Positions 35,150 through 45,569 of a DNA stretch of 64,000 bases are shown here, one piece after another (the first letter of the stretch is position 1; the number at the start of each line of letters is the position of its first letter). The DNA is from Isoetes taiwanensis. Taxonomy: Eukaryota; Streptophyta; Lycopodiopsida; Isoetales; Isoetaceae. The DNA is taken from assembly GCA_021234155.1 (NCBI GenBank), contig JAJEKV010000133.1, forward strand, positions 1,214,542 to 1,278,541, given 5' to 3'. The translations under genes and the position numbers were made by a program. The notes beneath the pieces are model-generated. The model had not been told where the DNA came from. It ran no database searches and saw only the letters and a list, made by a program, of their open reading frames with translations.

Positions 35150-35690
35150 TTTCATCATTGCCTCTTGCTCCTTCATCTTCCTTGTTCCTTGATCTTCTTG
35201 CTACTTGATCTTCCTTGTTCCTTGATCTTCTTGCTACTTGATCTTCCTTGTTCATTGCTTCTTGCTACTTGATCTTGATCCTTGTTCCTTGCTACTTCAT
35301 TCAGCGTGCTCCTTGCTACTTGATCTTGTTGCTTGCTACTTGATCTTGATCCCTTCTTGCTCCTTGATCTTCCTTGTTCCTTGATCTTCTTGCTACTTGA
35401 TCTTCCTTGTTCATTGCATTACGCTACTTGATCTTGATCCTTGTTCCTTGCTACTTGATCTTGTTCCTTGCTACTTGATCTTGATCCTTGCTCCTTGCTC
35501 CTTGATCTTCATTGTTTCTTGATCTTCTTGCTACTTGATCTTCCTTGTTCATTGCATTTTGCTACTTGATCTTGATCCTTGTTCCTTGCTACTTCATTCC
35601 CGTCCCTGCTACTTGATCTTGTTGTTTGCTCTTGAACTTGCTACTTGCTCGCTCCGTGTTCCTTGCTCCGTCGGTGATCCTTGCTTGCTT
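35150..35690 (+). repeat. Degenerate CTTGCTACTTGATCTT minisatellite
   Basis: About 540 bp built from shuffled words CTTGCTACTTGATCTT, CCTTGTTCCTTGATCTT and TTGATCCTTG. Purine-poor on the plus strand. Larger blocks are also duplicated (compare about 35,200-35,290 with 35,390-35,450 and 35,540-35,600), so growth went on at several scales. Confidence 0.9.
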
Positions 35691-35701
35691 TTTGCAAATG
35701 A

Positions 35702-36130
35702 TTGGACCCAATCCTCCACGGGCTACTCAGAGGCCCGCATGCATGCCGGGCATTCTGCGGCCTGGAATGGATGAGCTATGGGACCATTTCTTGGGGAGGA
35801 GGTTGCGCCACGGGCCCCACCAAGGAGCTTACAATGGAGTTGATCAACTTCATTTCGAGCGATTTGATTGTGGTCATGAGCCACCTGATGGAAATTAATC
35901 CATCTGAATGTTATAGGAGGCTTGCAATGAGGGGAATGCTTGAACCCCTCCTTATCCGGACGAGATGCTGCTGACAATTGAGGCCTCTTCTTCGTGATGG
36001 ATATTTAGCACACTCTCCGGATGCATACATATCGAAGTTCATTCATGAAATTTGTAAGGGACAGATGTATGCCCTTATTAGAGTGTACTACCACGCGTTC
36101 AAACGGTTTTGTGGAGTTGGGTCCGCTCTT
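35702..36130 (+). pseudogene. Unrecognised coding relic
   Basis: Two overlapping frames read as protein: PGMDELWDHFLGRR, then KELTMELINFISSDLIVVMS, and after a stop DGYLAHSPDAYISKFIHEIC and GQMYALIRVYYHAFKRFCGV. Composition is coding-like and consistent, but I do not recognise the family. It may be part of the transposon whose relic lies at 31-34 kb, or of the HUH-like element at 36.6-37.2 kb on the other strand. Confidence 0.3.
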
Positions 36131-36418
36131 CTTCCGTGAGTATTATCCCTGTGGAATTACTTTTTCTAATGACTAGGTACCCATATGGTGGGAAGAATCA
36201 GGCTGGGAGGGCGTGAGCTCTTGACTCCTAACCACCCGTGGGTTAGACCTGTTGTTAAGGAAAAAGGGAAGGGGAAGGGGAGGGGTTAGAAACACGGGGA
36301 AGGTTACTAGGGACATACATAGTTCATAATTCGGTCTCTATTGTGTTTGGAAGTTGGTATATGATACCGTGTTATTATGTTCTCTAAATATTCATGTATG
36401 TATGATACCGCAGTCGCG

Positions 36419-36510
36419 TGTATACAACCCCCGTGATAAGGTCTATGATACAGGTGGTATCAGACGTGTATACAACCCCCCAGATAAGGTCTATACAACC
36501 CCTATAATGA
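36419..36510 (+). repeat. Short repeats of GTGTATACAACCCC and GATAAGGTCTAT
   Basis: GTGTATACAACCCCC then GATAAGGTCTAT occurs at 36,419 and again at 36,469, with a further TATACAACCCC at 36,492. Confidence 0.85.
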
Positions 36511-36557
36511 AAAAATTCCAGTTTACTAAAAATTTTCCCATTATAATGAAATTGTGC

Positions 36558-37200
36558 TTAAAATGATGCGGGGTTTTTAATTGTTCTTTGTTTTTGTTTG
36601 AGAGAAGCTGTCCAAGTGTGACCCAATCCAGGGGGTTTATGCTCAACCCAATCCAGAGCATGCTTGAGACGGGAGTTGACTGAATTAGGGGTTGTCATCT
36701 CCATCCTGAAAACACACTGCAGATGCAAATGGTCCAACTCCGATCCCCGCTCCTGTGAAACCATTCCTGCTATGCAATCAGTGTCAAGAAACCTGCACAC
36801 CTTCAAGTATATTTCCTCCTGGATGTCCCCACTTTTGCAATGCACCGGTGGCGGCAAGTCAAAGGACACTAGAAGCACGTGAACTAGGCTTCTTCCCTTT
36901 GCTTTGTTGGCTTTGGCCTCGCGACGCTTCTCCTCAAGAAGCCTTTTCTTCTCGATCCCCCGAGCTTACGCTTCTCCTCCTTCTCCTTAGCGTTGCGTTG
37001 CTTTTTCTTTCGTTCTTCTGAGAACCTAGCAAACTCATTTGCTCTTCTCGCCGCTTTCAGCATATCATGAAGAGTTATCTCCTTCTTTGGCCCGCCCTCT
37101 TCCTCCCAATGATTAAAGGTTTCTCGGGCTAAAGGTGCATCAGGTTCTTCCTCTTCCTCAACAAAGTGGATTTATGGAAATATGGGGGCAAAGAAGAAAA
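36558..37200 (-). pseudogene. HUH (Rep-like) endonuclease relic
   Basis: On the minus strand an acidic segment (FVEEEEEPDAPLARE) is followed by HDMLKAARRANEFARFSEER and a Lys/Arg/Glu-rich coiled stretch. After a frame change come IQEEIYLKVCRFLDTDCIAG, then VSQERGSELDHLHLQCVFRM and SVNSRLKHALDWVEH. The block ERG-x(5)-HLHLQ with a hydrophobic strand before it has the shape of motif II (HUH) of single-strand-nicking Rep proteins, where two histidines hold the metal. Rep-type transposons (Helitrons, and the more recently described Replitrons) use such proteins. The expected downstream tyrosine motif is missing because the relic stops soon after PPGLGHTW. The family call is from pattern alone. Confidence 0.4.
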
Positions 37201-37269
37201 CTTGCATCCAACGCCTTCTAGCAAAATGAGTCGCTTTCAGTAATCTGCCTTCCTCATCTAAGCAAACTC

Positions 37270-37764
37270 GTGCACATGCAAAGCAGACTTTTCAAGCTAG
37301 CTGAAAAATTCATTGTGTCTAGAGGCTTCGTTGGAAAGGGTCGTAAGTTTGGATTTGGATTTGGATTTCAATGTGAGAAATGGTGCTTGGAAAATAACAA
37401 AGGTTTGATTTCGATTTGGATTTCAAAGATGAAGATGGGGAACAAACCCAAGGTGATGGGTGGTCGGAGTTGCATGGGCCATGGTAGACAAGGTTCAAGT
37501 GGAGGATCTGGATCCAGAATCGAAAGAAACTCCGATCTTCGTGATGTAAATGGGTGTTTTGTGAATAGGAAAGGGCGAAAATGGATTGTTCGAAAGCAGA
37601 TCGAAGCTTTAAAAATCTCAACCAAAATTAACTTCTACCAAAAGAAACCCCCGACCCAAATCTGTGATCCATCGCTAAACTCGATCTTTTTTGTGAAATT
37701 TGGCTGCTTTCACAAATGGCTTGGCCGAAATTGGTTTGGGGTAAAAACACGGGCTACGGTTTAA
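37270..37764 (+). CDS. 164-codon ORF, unrecognised
   Basis: Starts MHMQSRLFKLAEKF and ends GVKTRATV. It contains a short low-complexity stretch (FGFGFGF) that comes from a GGATTT simple repeat, and a basic Gly/Ser/Arg part. No domain recognised. Overlapping open frames on the other strand and the simple repeat make a chance ORF quite possible. Confidence 0.2.
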   Translation: MHMQSRLFKLAEKFIVSRGFVGKGRKFGFGFGFQCEKWCLENNKGLISIWISKMKMGNKPKVMGGRSCMGHGRQGSSGGSGSRIERNSDLRDVNGCFVNRKGRKWIVRKQIEALKISTKINFYQKKPPTQICDPSLNSIFFVKFGCFHKWLGRNWFGVKTRATV

Positions 37765-38660
37765 AAGCTGATCGACGGTTTTGTGGCTACGGTTTTGATG
37801 GACGATGCAGCCACGGTTTTGATGGACGATGGTCACGCATAATTAGAACCCCAAATTAGAACCCTAAATTTAAAACAATGGTTTAAAACAAAAAACATTT
37901 CCAATGGTTCCAAAAAAACCCCAAACAACCATGCCAATGGTTAACCAAGGCATTTTTCAATTTTTCTTTTTCTTTCCCCCACCAAAAATCGAAATAATCA
38001 TTTGGGAACCTTATGGACCTGTAACCAGATTCTGTTTTTCAGAGCTTCATGCTGCATTATCTTTAAGAAATAAGATTTTAGAGTGGTAGTGTGGATTCTT
38101 GAATATGGTAAAGTATGGGAGGATGGACATTTTTAAATGCTGATAAATGACATGCTTCTGCGCTTACACGATGTGCACATCTCAGAATTTTATATGTCCT
38201 TCTGTTGCTAAAATAGGGTTTTCTAGTTGGACTTGGGAGTAGATTAGCTTCAAAAACTCAGGTGAAGCTATGGCAAAAGGTTTCCCGAAAATTCAAACGT
38301 TTCTCTAGCTTTTGAGTTTCAATAAAATCGTAGCATCTTCACGAACAAATGCAAGACAAAATGCCAGATCAAAAGGGACCTAGATTGTTTATGACATCTC
38401 AAGTACTGCAACTAACTGTTACTACATTTAACAGTGAACACCCAGCTCAACATGTTGATCATCAGACCTAATATGAGGTTTATTCTAAATGTAGTCTACA
38501 AAAAGATCCTACAGGATGAAATTGATCTTTAACACCCACCAAAGCAAAACACTACTACCTCTTCAATGTGTAATTTTCAAGATGTCAACAATACAAATCT
38601 AACTGTACAGTTAATACAGCACTCTCGTCTCATAGTTCATATAACTCTATAGGTTCCCAA
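37765..38660. other. No recognised gene; probably a decayed Helitron 3' flank
   Basis: No coding frame. The part from about 38,400 leads into a Helitron-like 3' end (next entry). No 5' TC end could be assigned. Confidence 0.35.
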
Positions 38661-38693
38661 CTAATCCCCAGCAATATTGGGCACTGTTACTAT
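38661..38693 (+). other. Relic Helitron-like 3' end (first)
   Basis: CTAATCCCCAGCAATATTGG and GCAC then TGTTACTAT. Aligned with the intact Helitron end at 53,512 it shares the CTAAT lead, a weakened CCCA/TGGG stem, GGGCAC, and TACTAT in place of TTCTAG. The terminal CTAG is mutated. Confidence 0.4.
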
Positions 38694-38772
38694 CTTTAGA
38701 TATTTTTGTCATAAAAAAAGGTTACTGCACACTTTCCTCATTGCGATCAAAATATATGCAAACATTCAACTT

Positions 38773-38802
38773 ATGCCCCGCAACGCTGGGCACCAATACT
38801 AC
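38773..38802 (+). other. Relic Helitron-like 3' end (second)
   Basis: ATGCCCCGCAACGCTGGGCA then CCAATACTAC followed by T. The stem (GCCC/GGGC), the GGGCAC and the spacing to the terminus match the end at 53,512, with CTAC for CTAG. Confidence 0.45.
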
Positions 38803-39437
38803 TTATTATTGATGCTTTCAACTGAATTTTTTCTGCAAGCCACAGAAAATGTACCATGACATGGAGTAGAAACGGACGCTAGGAAGCAACTTGTTTTGAG
38901 CCGAGGTTCTTTGTTATTACTTGTAACATAAGCATTTATGATTTCTATGAGTCCCCGAGTTCTTTATGTATAGACAGAACAGATATGGCCAGAGAAGGCT
39001 TCCAAATGGAATTTTACTGTGACATGATCGAATATTGAGCAAATATAAATAGATTTAATTCCAAATGTTCAGGGTTATGGTTTTAAGTTGATTGTCAAAA
39101 ACTTTGAACTGTGAATTAATTTACTTCATCCTCCGGCCATGGAGGGCAACCCTCCGTGCACAGCACCTTGTTATTCCTTTATATCTGTTCTTCTGATCCC
39201 TGCCATGCATGCCAATTTTGGCGTACATGTCGATCCATGACATGTCCTTCCTATCCTTTCCTTTCCTAATATGCATGTTATAAGAAGCCAAATCTGGCAT
39301 TACAAAGGCAGGAACATCGTGGGTAAGTTTGCCAATCGTGAATATAAGCAAGCTTTCTTGTGAAAGAGAACAATCCTGAAAGGGGCTAAAATATGGATAA
39401 ATGAAGATCTCAACAACACAAGATAGAGCTGCAAAAA
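38803..39437. other. No recognised gene
   Basis: Short frames only. It may contain the 5' part of the LINE that follows. Confidence 0.35.
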
Positions 39438-40340
39438 GTGAAAAAGGCAAAGCTGGCAAATAAGTGTACTGGATCAGAGGCAAAGCAATCTTCTTTTACA
39501 ACCAAGAATAGGCATGGGAGAATATATGGATCAGCACGTGGAATATCAAATGTTCAAAAAGTTGCATCAATAGGTGATATAATCACAAGTTGGGATGTCA
39601 TTTTCTTTGTTGAAACACACGAACATGAAGAATCCAACTTATTAGGTATCGGCAATTTTGTTTTACTTCATTCTATGTAGTTTAAGAAGGGTTGGAGACA
39701 CAAAGGTTTTGGCAGGATAGCAGTATATGTAAAGTAAACTTTTGCACACCAAATCAAGGTAGTACTAGATGAATGCACTAATTAGTCTTTGGTCATTGAA
39801 TGTACTGGCAAGAACAAAAACTATATGTGGCAAGCTGCTATTTTCCACCAGGGGATCACCAATCTACGACATGAAAGAAATGAAGCTAGGCGATCCCTAT
39901 CACCATCTTGACCAAAGATGGTCTTGAGAATGACTGAGCAAGGTGATATCCTCCTCCTGGGAAATCTTTTGAAAGGATAGTCAATAGGCAAGCATTTTTA
40001 TATAGCATAAGCAATGAAGCAATTTAAATGAAGATGATGGGAGATGAGGAAACGTCAGAAAATAGACTTAGCAGATCAACAAGTGATAAATATGAATATG
40101 TAACCCTGCAAGAGGGGCATTTATTAAATACATGTGGAGGCTTAAGTCTAATTACACGCAATGGTCTTGCTTATTTTCCCATCTCACAAAGCTGCATCTC
40201 AGTTGGCTCAGGGGGCAAGGGATCAAGTGTGGTAGACCTCATGATCACCAACCCAAATACTATGGGTAAGATCTTGAATTTCCAGCATGTAGGTAGGCGC
40301 TCAAAGGCCTGAGTCTGATCATATGCCTATCACAACCATA
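39438..40340 (+). pseudogene. LINE endonuclease domain, decayed (LINE A)
   Basis: The plus strand over several frames reads ARGISNVQKVASIGDIITSW, DVIFFVETHEHEE, GFGRIAVYVK, SLVIECTGKN, GDILLLG near 39,950, RDQVW/GSSVVDLMITNPN near 40,235 and PESDHMPI near 40,315. This is the order of the apurinic-type endonuclease (EEP fold) of non-LTR retrotransposons: the catalytic E is in VETHE, the D in the LLLGD(F)N-like region, and the SDH motif is at the end. The enzyme nicks target DNA to start reverse transcription. Many stops and shifts show it is old. The reverse transcriptase should follow, but the sequence runs into (CT)n and a SINE instead. Confidence 0.75.
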
Positions 40341-40881
40341 ATACTTATCATATAACATTTGGTCTGACCAAGAGTGCAAAGATGGTCTGGAAAGATATAA
40401 GAGGGCTCCTAAAATTGACAAGGGATGGCACAGGAACAGTTATTTTAAGCTAATAAGAAGCAATAAACCTAGCTAAGACAAAGGCAAGAGGGCTTGGTAT
40501 AAAAGCTCATGAAGAACCCCAGAAAATTTTGAAGCAACCTTAAAGAAGACGAGAATGCACCCATACAACTGATACAGAGACATTGATTATGCACCTTATT
40601 TAATTGTACTATACAGATTACAGAAGTAGATAGCCATATGGAAACAACATATCCATAGGCATCAAGAAGCTCTCTTATGGTAAAGCTAGCAACATATTAG
40701 GCCTTACAATTAAGCTACTGAAATGGCCTAGGTCTACAGTCAGAACTAAAGTTAAGGAAATGCTGAATGCATCTCTTATATAAAGGAAATACGGAATGCA
40801 TCTCTTATAGAAGAATATCATTCTTATATGACATATATATACGTTTGCAATATCTAATATACATGATGGTATCATAGATGG

Positions 40882-40883
<2 letters not shown>
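40341..40883 (+). other. LINE A linker, decayed
   Basis: The short region between endonuclease and the (CT)n array. Weak matches to a LINE linker are possible, but no motif survives. Confidence 0.4.

Positions 40884-40964
<81 letters not shown>
40884..40964. repeat. (CT)n microsatellite, 81 bp
   Basis: Uninterrupted TC/CT dinucleotide run directly before the SINE-like element. Confidence 0.98.
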
Positions 40965-40966
<2 letters not shown>

Positions 40967-41135
40967 GTGTGGTTAGTCCACTCGTCCCTAGCACATTGAG
41001 GTCTCGTGTTCGAACCTCACTAGGATCTTGGCATCCTAGGACCTTGGGCCCCTGGTATCCTTGTAGGGGGTGGTGCTCAAGAGGGAGCGTCGTATGTCCT
41101 AAAGGATGTTGGCTTGTGCTACGACGTAAAAAATA

Positions 41136-41138
<3 letters not shown>
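40965..41138 (+). mobile_element. tRNA-derived SINE-like element
   Basis: About 170 bp. It has a box A-like GTGGTTAGTCCACTCG near 40,969 and a good box B, GTGTTCGAACCTC, at 41,006-41,018. The spacing is about 37 nt, as in internal RNA polymerase III promoters of tRNA-derived SINEs. The body (GGATCTTGGCATCCTAGGAC...) ends in ACGTAAAAAATACAT and then (CT)n. There is no coding capacity. It would depend on LINE enzymes. The terminal A-run is short and no target duplication can be seen because both sides are CT arrays. Confidence 0.55.

Positions 41139-41180
<42 letters not shown>
41139..41180. repeat. (CT)n then (CA)n
   Basis: About 31 bp of CT followed by 12 bp of CA, closing the SINE on its 3' side. 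Confidence 0.97.
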
Positions 41181-41204
41181 AGTGTACTTGCTTCCTTTTG
41201 TGAC

Positions 41205-42135
41205 ATAATGCAAATGAGTGTGAATCTTAGTAAGACTAAGATCATTGTTTTTGGCACTAGGTCAATGGACTATAACTTCTATTACAAAGAGGAGAGAATA
41301 GAGGTTGCCACAACCTACAAATACCTAGGATTGTTGGTCGACCAGAACTATAAGTGGAACAGGGCAGTGGAGCATAGAACAGATAGTGGCCTCAGAGCAC
41401 TCTTCTCTATACTTTGGTCTCAAAAAAATGTTGTACAAGACCCTTGTGCAAGCAGTGGTGCTGTATGGGTGTGAAATATGGGGGCCAGGGCTCTCTTTAG
41501 ACATGTGGAAGCGGGTGGAAAAAATTCAGAAAAAGTTCTTGGTATCAGAACTGGGGGTTAAGATACAGATGCCCTATGAGATTATCCTAGGAGAGACAGG
41601 TATGCTGCCTTTGGAAGGAGAAGCACTGTTCCAGACTCTTCACTATTATAGCAAGGTCCAGAAAATGAAAGAAGATAGCCTCCCATACTTAGCATGGCAA
41701 GAGAGCGCCAAGGGATGGTATGCGGAGGTTAAAAAGTGGCTTAACAAATGGGGAATGAACATCGAGTATATGCCCCATGGAAAAGATAAAATCAGAGAAT
41801 GGGTTAAGACATGCGTGCAGTATAAGCTTTGGCAGAATGCAGGCACCAAAATGATAGAATATAAGCAGCACATGAACCCTAGTCTAGAGCCAATGGGCTA
41901 CCTGAAAGACCAAATATCAATGAAAAAGAGACATGCTATCTGTCGAATGCGATTGAGCTCACATCACTTAGGGGTTGAAGTTGGACGATGGGGGGATTTT
42001 CCTAGAGAACACCGTACCTGCAAGGTTTGTGGGGCGAATGAGGTAGAAGATGAGGCACATTTTCTATTACATTGTCCAGCATATCAGAATCTGCGGGATA
42101 AACTTGGACTAAAGGCTATGTCTTTGCTAGACTTC
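41205..42135 (+). pseudogene. LINE A, reverse transcriptase C-terminal part and zinc-finger tail
   Basis: The frame opens with MSVNLSKTKIIVFGTR and YKYLGLLVDQNYKWN, the usual segment after the catalytic core of a LINE reverse transcriptase. After a frame change near 41,430 come VVLYGCEIWGPGLSLDMWKR, IQKKFLVSELGVK, PYEIILGETGMLPLE and, near 42,025, a zinc-binding CKVCGANEVEDEAHFLLHCP (Cys-Cys-His-Cys). The palm with its catalytic aspartates is absent. The 300-codon frame after the break is open to 42,297, but LINE similarity fades at about 42,135. It is interrupted between endonuclease (39.4-40.3 kb) and here by (CT)n-SINE-(CT)n. Confidence 0.88.
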
Positions 42136-42284
42136 TTCTCATATGCAAGCAATATAGTAGGAAAGTATATTATTGAAGCACGAATTGTCTGTTGGCACGA
42201 AGCAATCTTTGAATCATCAATTGACTTTATTTCTTTCATTTTTCCCAAATTTCTGCTACAGTCTGGCTTTAAGAAAATTTTAGT

Positions 42285-43623
42285 ATGGATCCGGTGATTT
42301 TGGGGATGATTGCCATGGTCTTGCGCACTATTATGCTCGGCATTGCATTGCAAGAGTTTTGCCTAAACCTCATAACTTCAGATGACAGTGCGGAGCTCTT
42401 GGACTTAGCTATGAAGACCAAATCCATAGAAAGTAGCCGACTCATGACTTGCTGTCAATTTACCTTGATTCTGTTAGGGACCCGCCAGACTAAAGAGGCC
42501 TTCAAGAATATTTTGAGTTGCACCGAGATAAACCACATAGTGGGATAGCATTGACAACCACGCCTGGAATTGCTTGCCCTTTTATTAAGATGATATGTGG
42601 AGACAATGTTACAGGATGTCAAGATTCTCATTCAAAAAACTAGTAGGTCTTCTGGCCCCATATTTTGTAAAACCAAGTGAGGGCTCCCATTGAGCCAAGA
42701 AGGGATGTAGCTATGGTTGTTTATTTTCTAGCTCATGGTGAATCTCCTCTACATGTCGGAAGGAGATTTTATGTTGGTCAGTCCACAGTTCAGAAGTATA
42801 TGAGAAAGATCACACTTGCTTTGGCTTCCAAGAGCATGATGTATAGAAGATTTGTAGCCATTCCATCAGGGCAGAGATTACTTGACATTACAGCAGAATT
42901 TAAGGAAGCCACTGGTCTTCCTAATGTGTTTGCTGTAGTTGATGGCAGCCACATATACTTGTACAGAAAACCAAAGAAAATGGATCATGCAAATGGCTAT
43001 TACAGCAAAAATAAAAGACACCCCATTCTGTTTCAAGGCTGTGTAACTCATAGTAAATTGTTTGTCAATGTGTGTTGTATTAGAGTAGGATCTGTACATG
43101 ATTCTGGCCATTTTAGAAAAAGCACCATTTATAACAGGTTGGCCTCCAAATATATATATTATAGGAGCCAGTTGTTAGATTACAAGAGAAGAAAATCAAG
43201 AAAGAAATGCCTACTGAGGATGATATACTTGTAAACATACCTCTTCAATTACTTGGTGATTCTGCATATCCTAACAAGCCTTTCTTATTGAAGGTTTTTC
43301 CTGATCCTGATTGCAAGAAGAATCAATTCAACAAGAGAATCTGCAGAGATAGAGTTGTTATTGAGAAAGATTTTGGCATAATTAAGGAGAAATAGAGAAT
43401 ATTAAAGAGCCTCACAGTTCAAGCATCACAAGCTAGCAAAATCGTGCATGCATGTGCTGTGTTATGGAACTACTGTATTTTCAAAAGAGCGGAAATGGAA
43501 TTGCTACCATTGACTCCAGAATTTCCACAGGTAGAGTATTATGAGATTCAAGACATGAACAGGAAATTGAAAAAGGAGGGAGATCAGATCAGGCACATCC
43601 TCCTCCAGAATCTGGAGAAATGA
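42285..43623 (+). pseudogene. PIF/Harbinger transposase (DDE_4 nuclease), nearly intact
   Basis: The likely start is MDPVILGMIAMVLRTIMLGI. A DNA-binding/N-terminal part near 42,590 reads WRQCYRMSRFSFKKLVGLLA. The core carries APIEPRRDVAMVVYFLAHGE, GRRFYVGQSTVQKYMRKI, the first catalytic D in AVVDGSHIYLY (near 42,935), HPILFQGC, SVHDSGHFR, the second D in LLGDSAYPNK (near 43,260) and the E in VIEKDFGIIKEK (near 43,365). All three catalytic residues are present. Lesions are one frame change near 42,680, one near 43,180 and a stop at 43,393-43,395 where the family has Trp. The rest runs on to a stop at 43,621. The enzyme would cut at TTA/TAA sites. A partner Myb-like protein lies convergently at 45.6-46.9 kb. 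Confidence 0.88.
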
Positions 43624-45037
43624 ATCTTAAGCAAGTTATGTTCTTTCATTTCACTTCCTATTGTGACACATTGCTGTATTTCTGCAGTTATATTGAATAG
43701 AAATCCGAATTATGAACACCTTGTTTATATACTTTGTTTGTATACACTCTGTTTGTATTCACACTTTGTATATTAACATTGTTATTATACACTTTGCTCA
43801 TGGCAAAACCAAAAGAAAACTCAAGACAACAGTTGTCATATAAACCAAAGAAGAATTGTATTCATTATTAAATTATGGTTTTACAAATTATGAATGCACT
43901 AAAATGTAGTGCTCTTGAATGGAATAACCTGCAAACAAAATGCCAAAACATGAAGACTAAGTAAATTCCATTACTTAAAGAATAAGTGTTCTCAGCAACC
44001 CTTTGCTTGCTTGAGGGAACAAACTCGTGGTATCAGCATTAAGCATACATGTCCCTATTGCAGACTGTGTTAGTAACAAAATAAAATAAAAAAATGTCAC
44101 AAAGTCTTGCAGGAACAATCATAATCTTTGGCATTTCATACTGTCAAAATACATTTACATCAGCATAAATGTTGCTTTTTTACAAGAAAGTAGGTACAAA
44201 AAATCATCATCCTCAAGAGCTGGAGATACAGAAGATACAAAAACAGGAACTGTAAAAATAAAGAAAACCAAGAAAAAGAAAAAAAAGGGTGGCTTTAGCA
44301 TGCAACACAGCTTGTATCTGGGATTTTTATTTCCAAAAGCACCCAATGGCTTGAGATCTTGATAAAAGTAAACCCCACATGCACCTTCCGTCGAACATGT
44401 GCATCCATAGCCCAGTTGAACAACTCAGGCTCGATTCAAATACCCATATCCAAATATTGCACCAAGGCCTGTGCAGTGATGGAGTTGTGAGTCTTCCTGT
44501 GACTAAGAATAGAAAGATCATTCTGTTCTACTGTGCATGAAGAGTTAAAGCTGCCCTCCAACATGTCCGAATCTGAAGAAGGGCTCGGAGATGGGTTGCA
44601 CTGGAATCTAAAGTGCCTTCTAGCAAGCACCTTCGGCCTACTCATCTCATGAAACGTAGAAATACTGAATTAATGCTGGCACAGTAATCGAGGGCTTTAT
44701 TTATGAGAGGCCGCTATCTAATGGTACATGAAAATTACGAAATTATGGAATGACCTTATGTCCTGTCATCGAAATCTAATGGTATGGAAAGGGCAAATTA
44801 TGGTTTATAAGTGGTCGTGAACTTATTGCCAGTCTGTTCTGTCAGACTACAACAACAGTTAGGACTAGAATGCTTTCCATTCCAATGGGATTTGCATGAC
44901 AAACTCATTACATCATGTGATAATAAAAAACAAAGATACATACCCTTACTTAACATACAAAAAGTACCTTCAATTTTCCTGTTTTGAAGCATAAAGTTTT
45001 ACATTTCAGCAGTGTATCCTTGGTCATTTGGCAAATA
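43624..45037. other. Harbinger interior, no gene recognised
   Basis: AT-rich spacer between the two convergent Harbinger genes, with TTTGTATA/ATACAC words at 43,730-43,800. A minus-strand frame at 44,436-44,645 (MSRPKVLARRHFRFQ...) is Ser-rich and unrecognised. Confidence 0.4.
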
Positions 45038-45045
45038 CTTTGAGT

Positions 45046-45551
45046 CAGGGATAGGTTTAATACTGTATACGTTTTATACGTAATACGTATTTTTCGTTTG
45101 ATACGGCACAAATTTGACGTTTAATATGTCAAAAATACGTCCAAAAAAATTTCCGGCGTCGAAAAAAATTCGGCGTGGCGAAACCGGATTCGCTTCTTGC
45201 AGCGAAACTATTTTTTTTTTTTTTCGTGTTTAAACCTTACGCTTTGCTTATTAAACTTTTTCGGCAGTTTAAACCCGATTTTTTTTTTTCCGGCGTAAGT
45301 GAAACCTTTTTAAACAGCGCGCAACAAGTAGTTTAAAACCTTGATTCGCTTCTGGCGAAAATTCAAAAAAAAAAAAAAAAAAAATTATTTAAAGGGTTTA
45401 GGTTTCATGTGAAAAAAGTTTAAGAAGTACCGCGAATTTTTTTTCCCGCCGGGAGTATTAAATATGAAAATACGTATTTTCCCAAAAAAAATCGTATTTT
45501 TGTACTTTATACGTCTGAAAAAAAATTTCATACGTACAGAACCTATCCCTG
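45046..45551. mobile_element. hAT-type MITE with 8-bp target duplication
   Basis: The ends are perfect 12-bp inverted repeats CAGGGATAGGTT / AACCTATCCCTG. They are flanked by exact 8-bp direct repeats CTTTGAGT at 45,038-45,045 and 45,552-45,559. An 8-bp duplication and ends starting CAGGG are the hAT hallmark. The 506-bp interior is non-coding, rich in A- and T-runs, and has subterminal TACGTATTTT/AAATACGT words in both orientations. Perfect target duplications suggest a fairly recent move. It sits just beyond the C-terminal end of the Myb-like relic. Confidence 0.92.
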
Positions 45552-45569
45552 CTTTGAGTCATGATAGCC

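Noticed and set aside
40965-41040. Functional tRNA gene
   Set aside because: Box A and box B are present, but the sequence does not close an acceptor stem or a full cloverleaf, and it continues into a SINE-like body.
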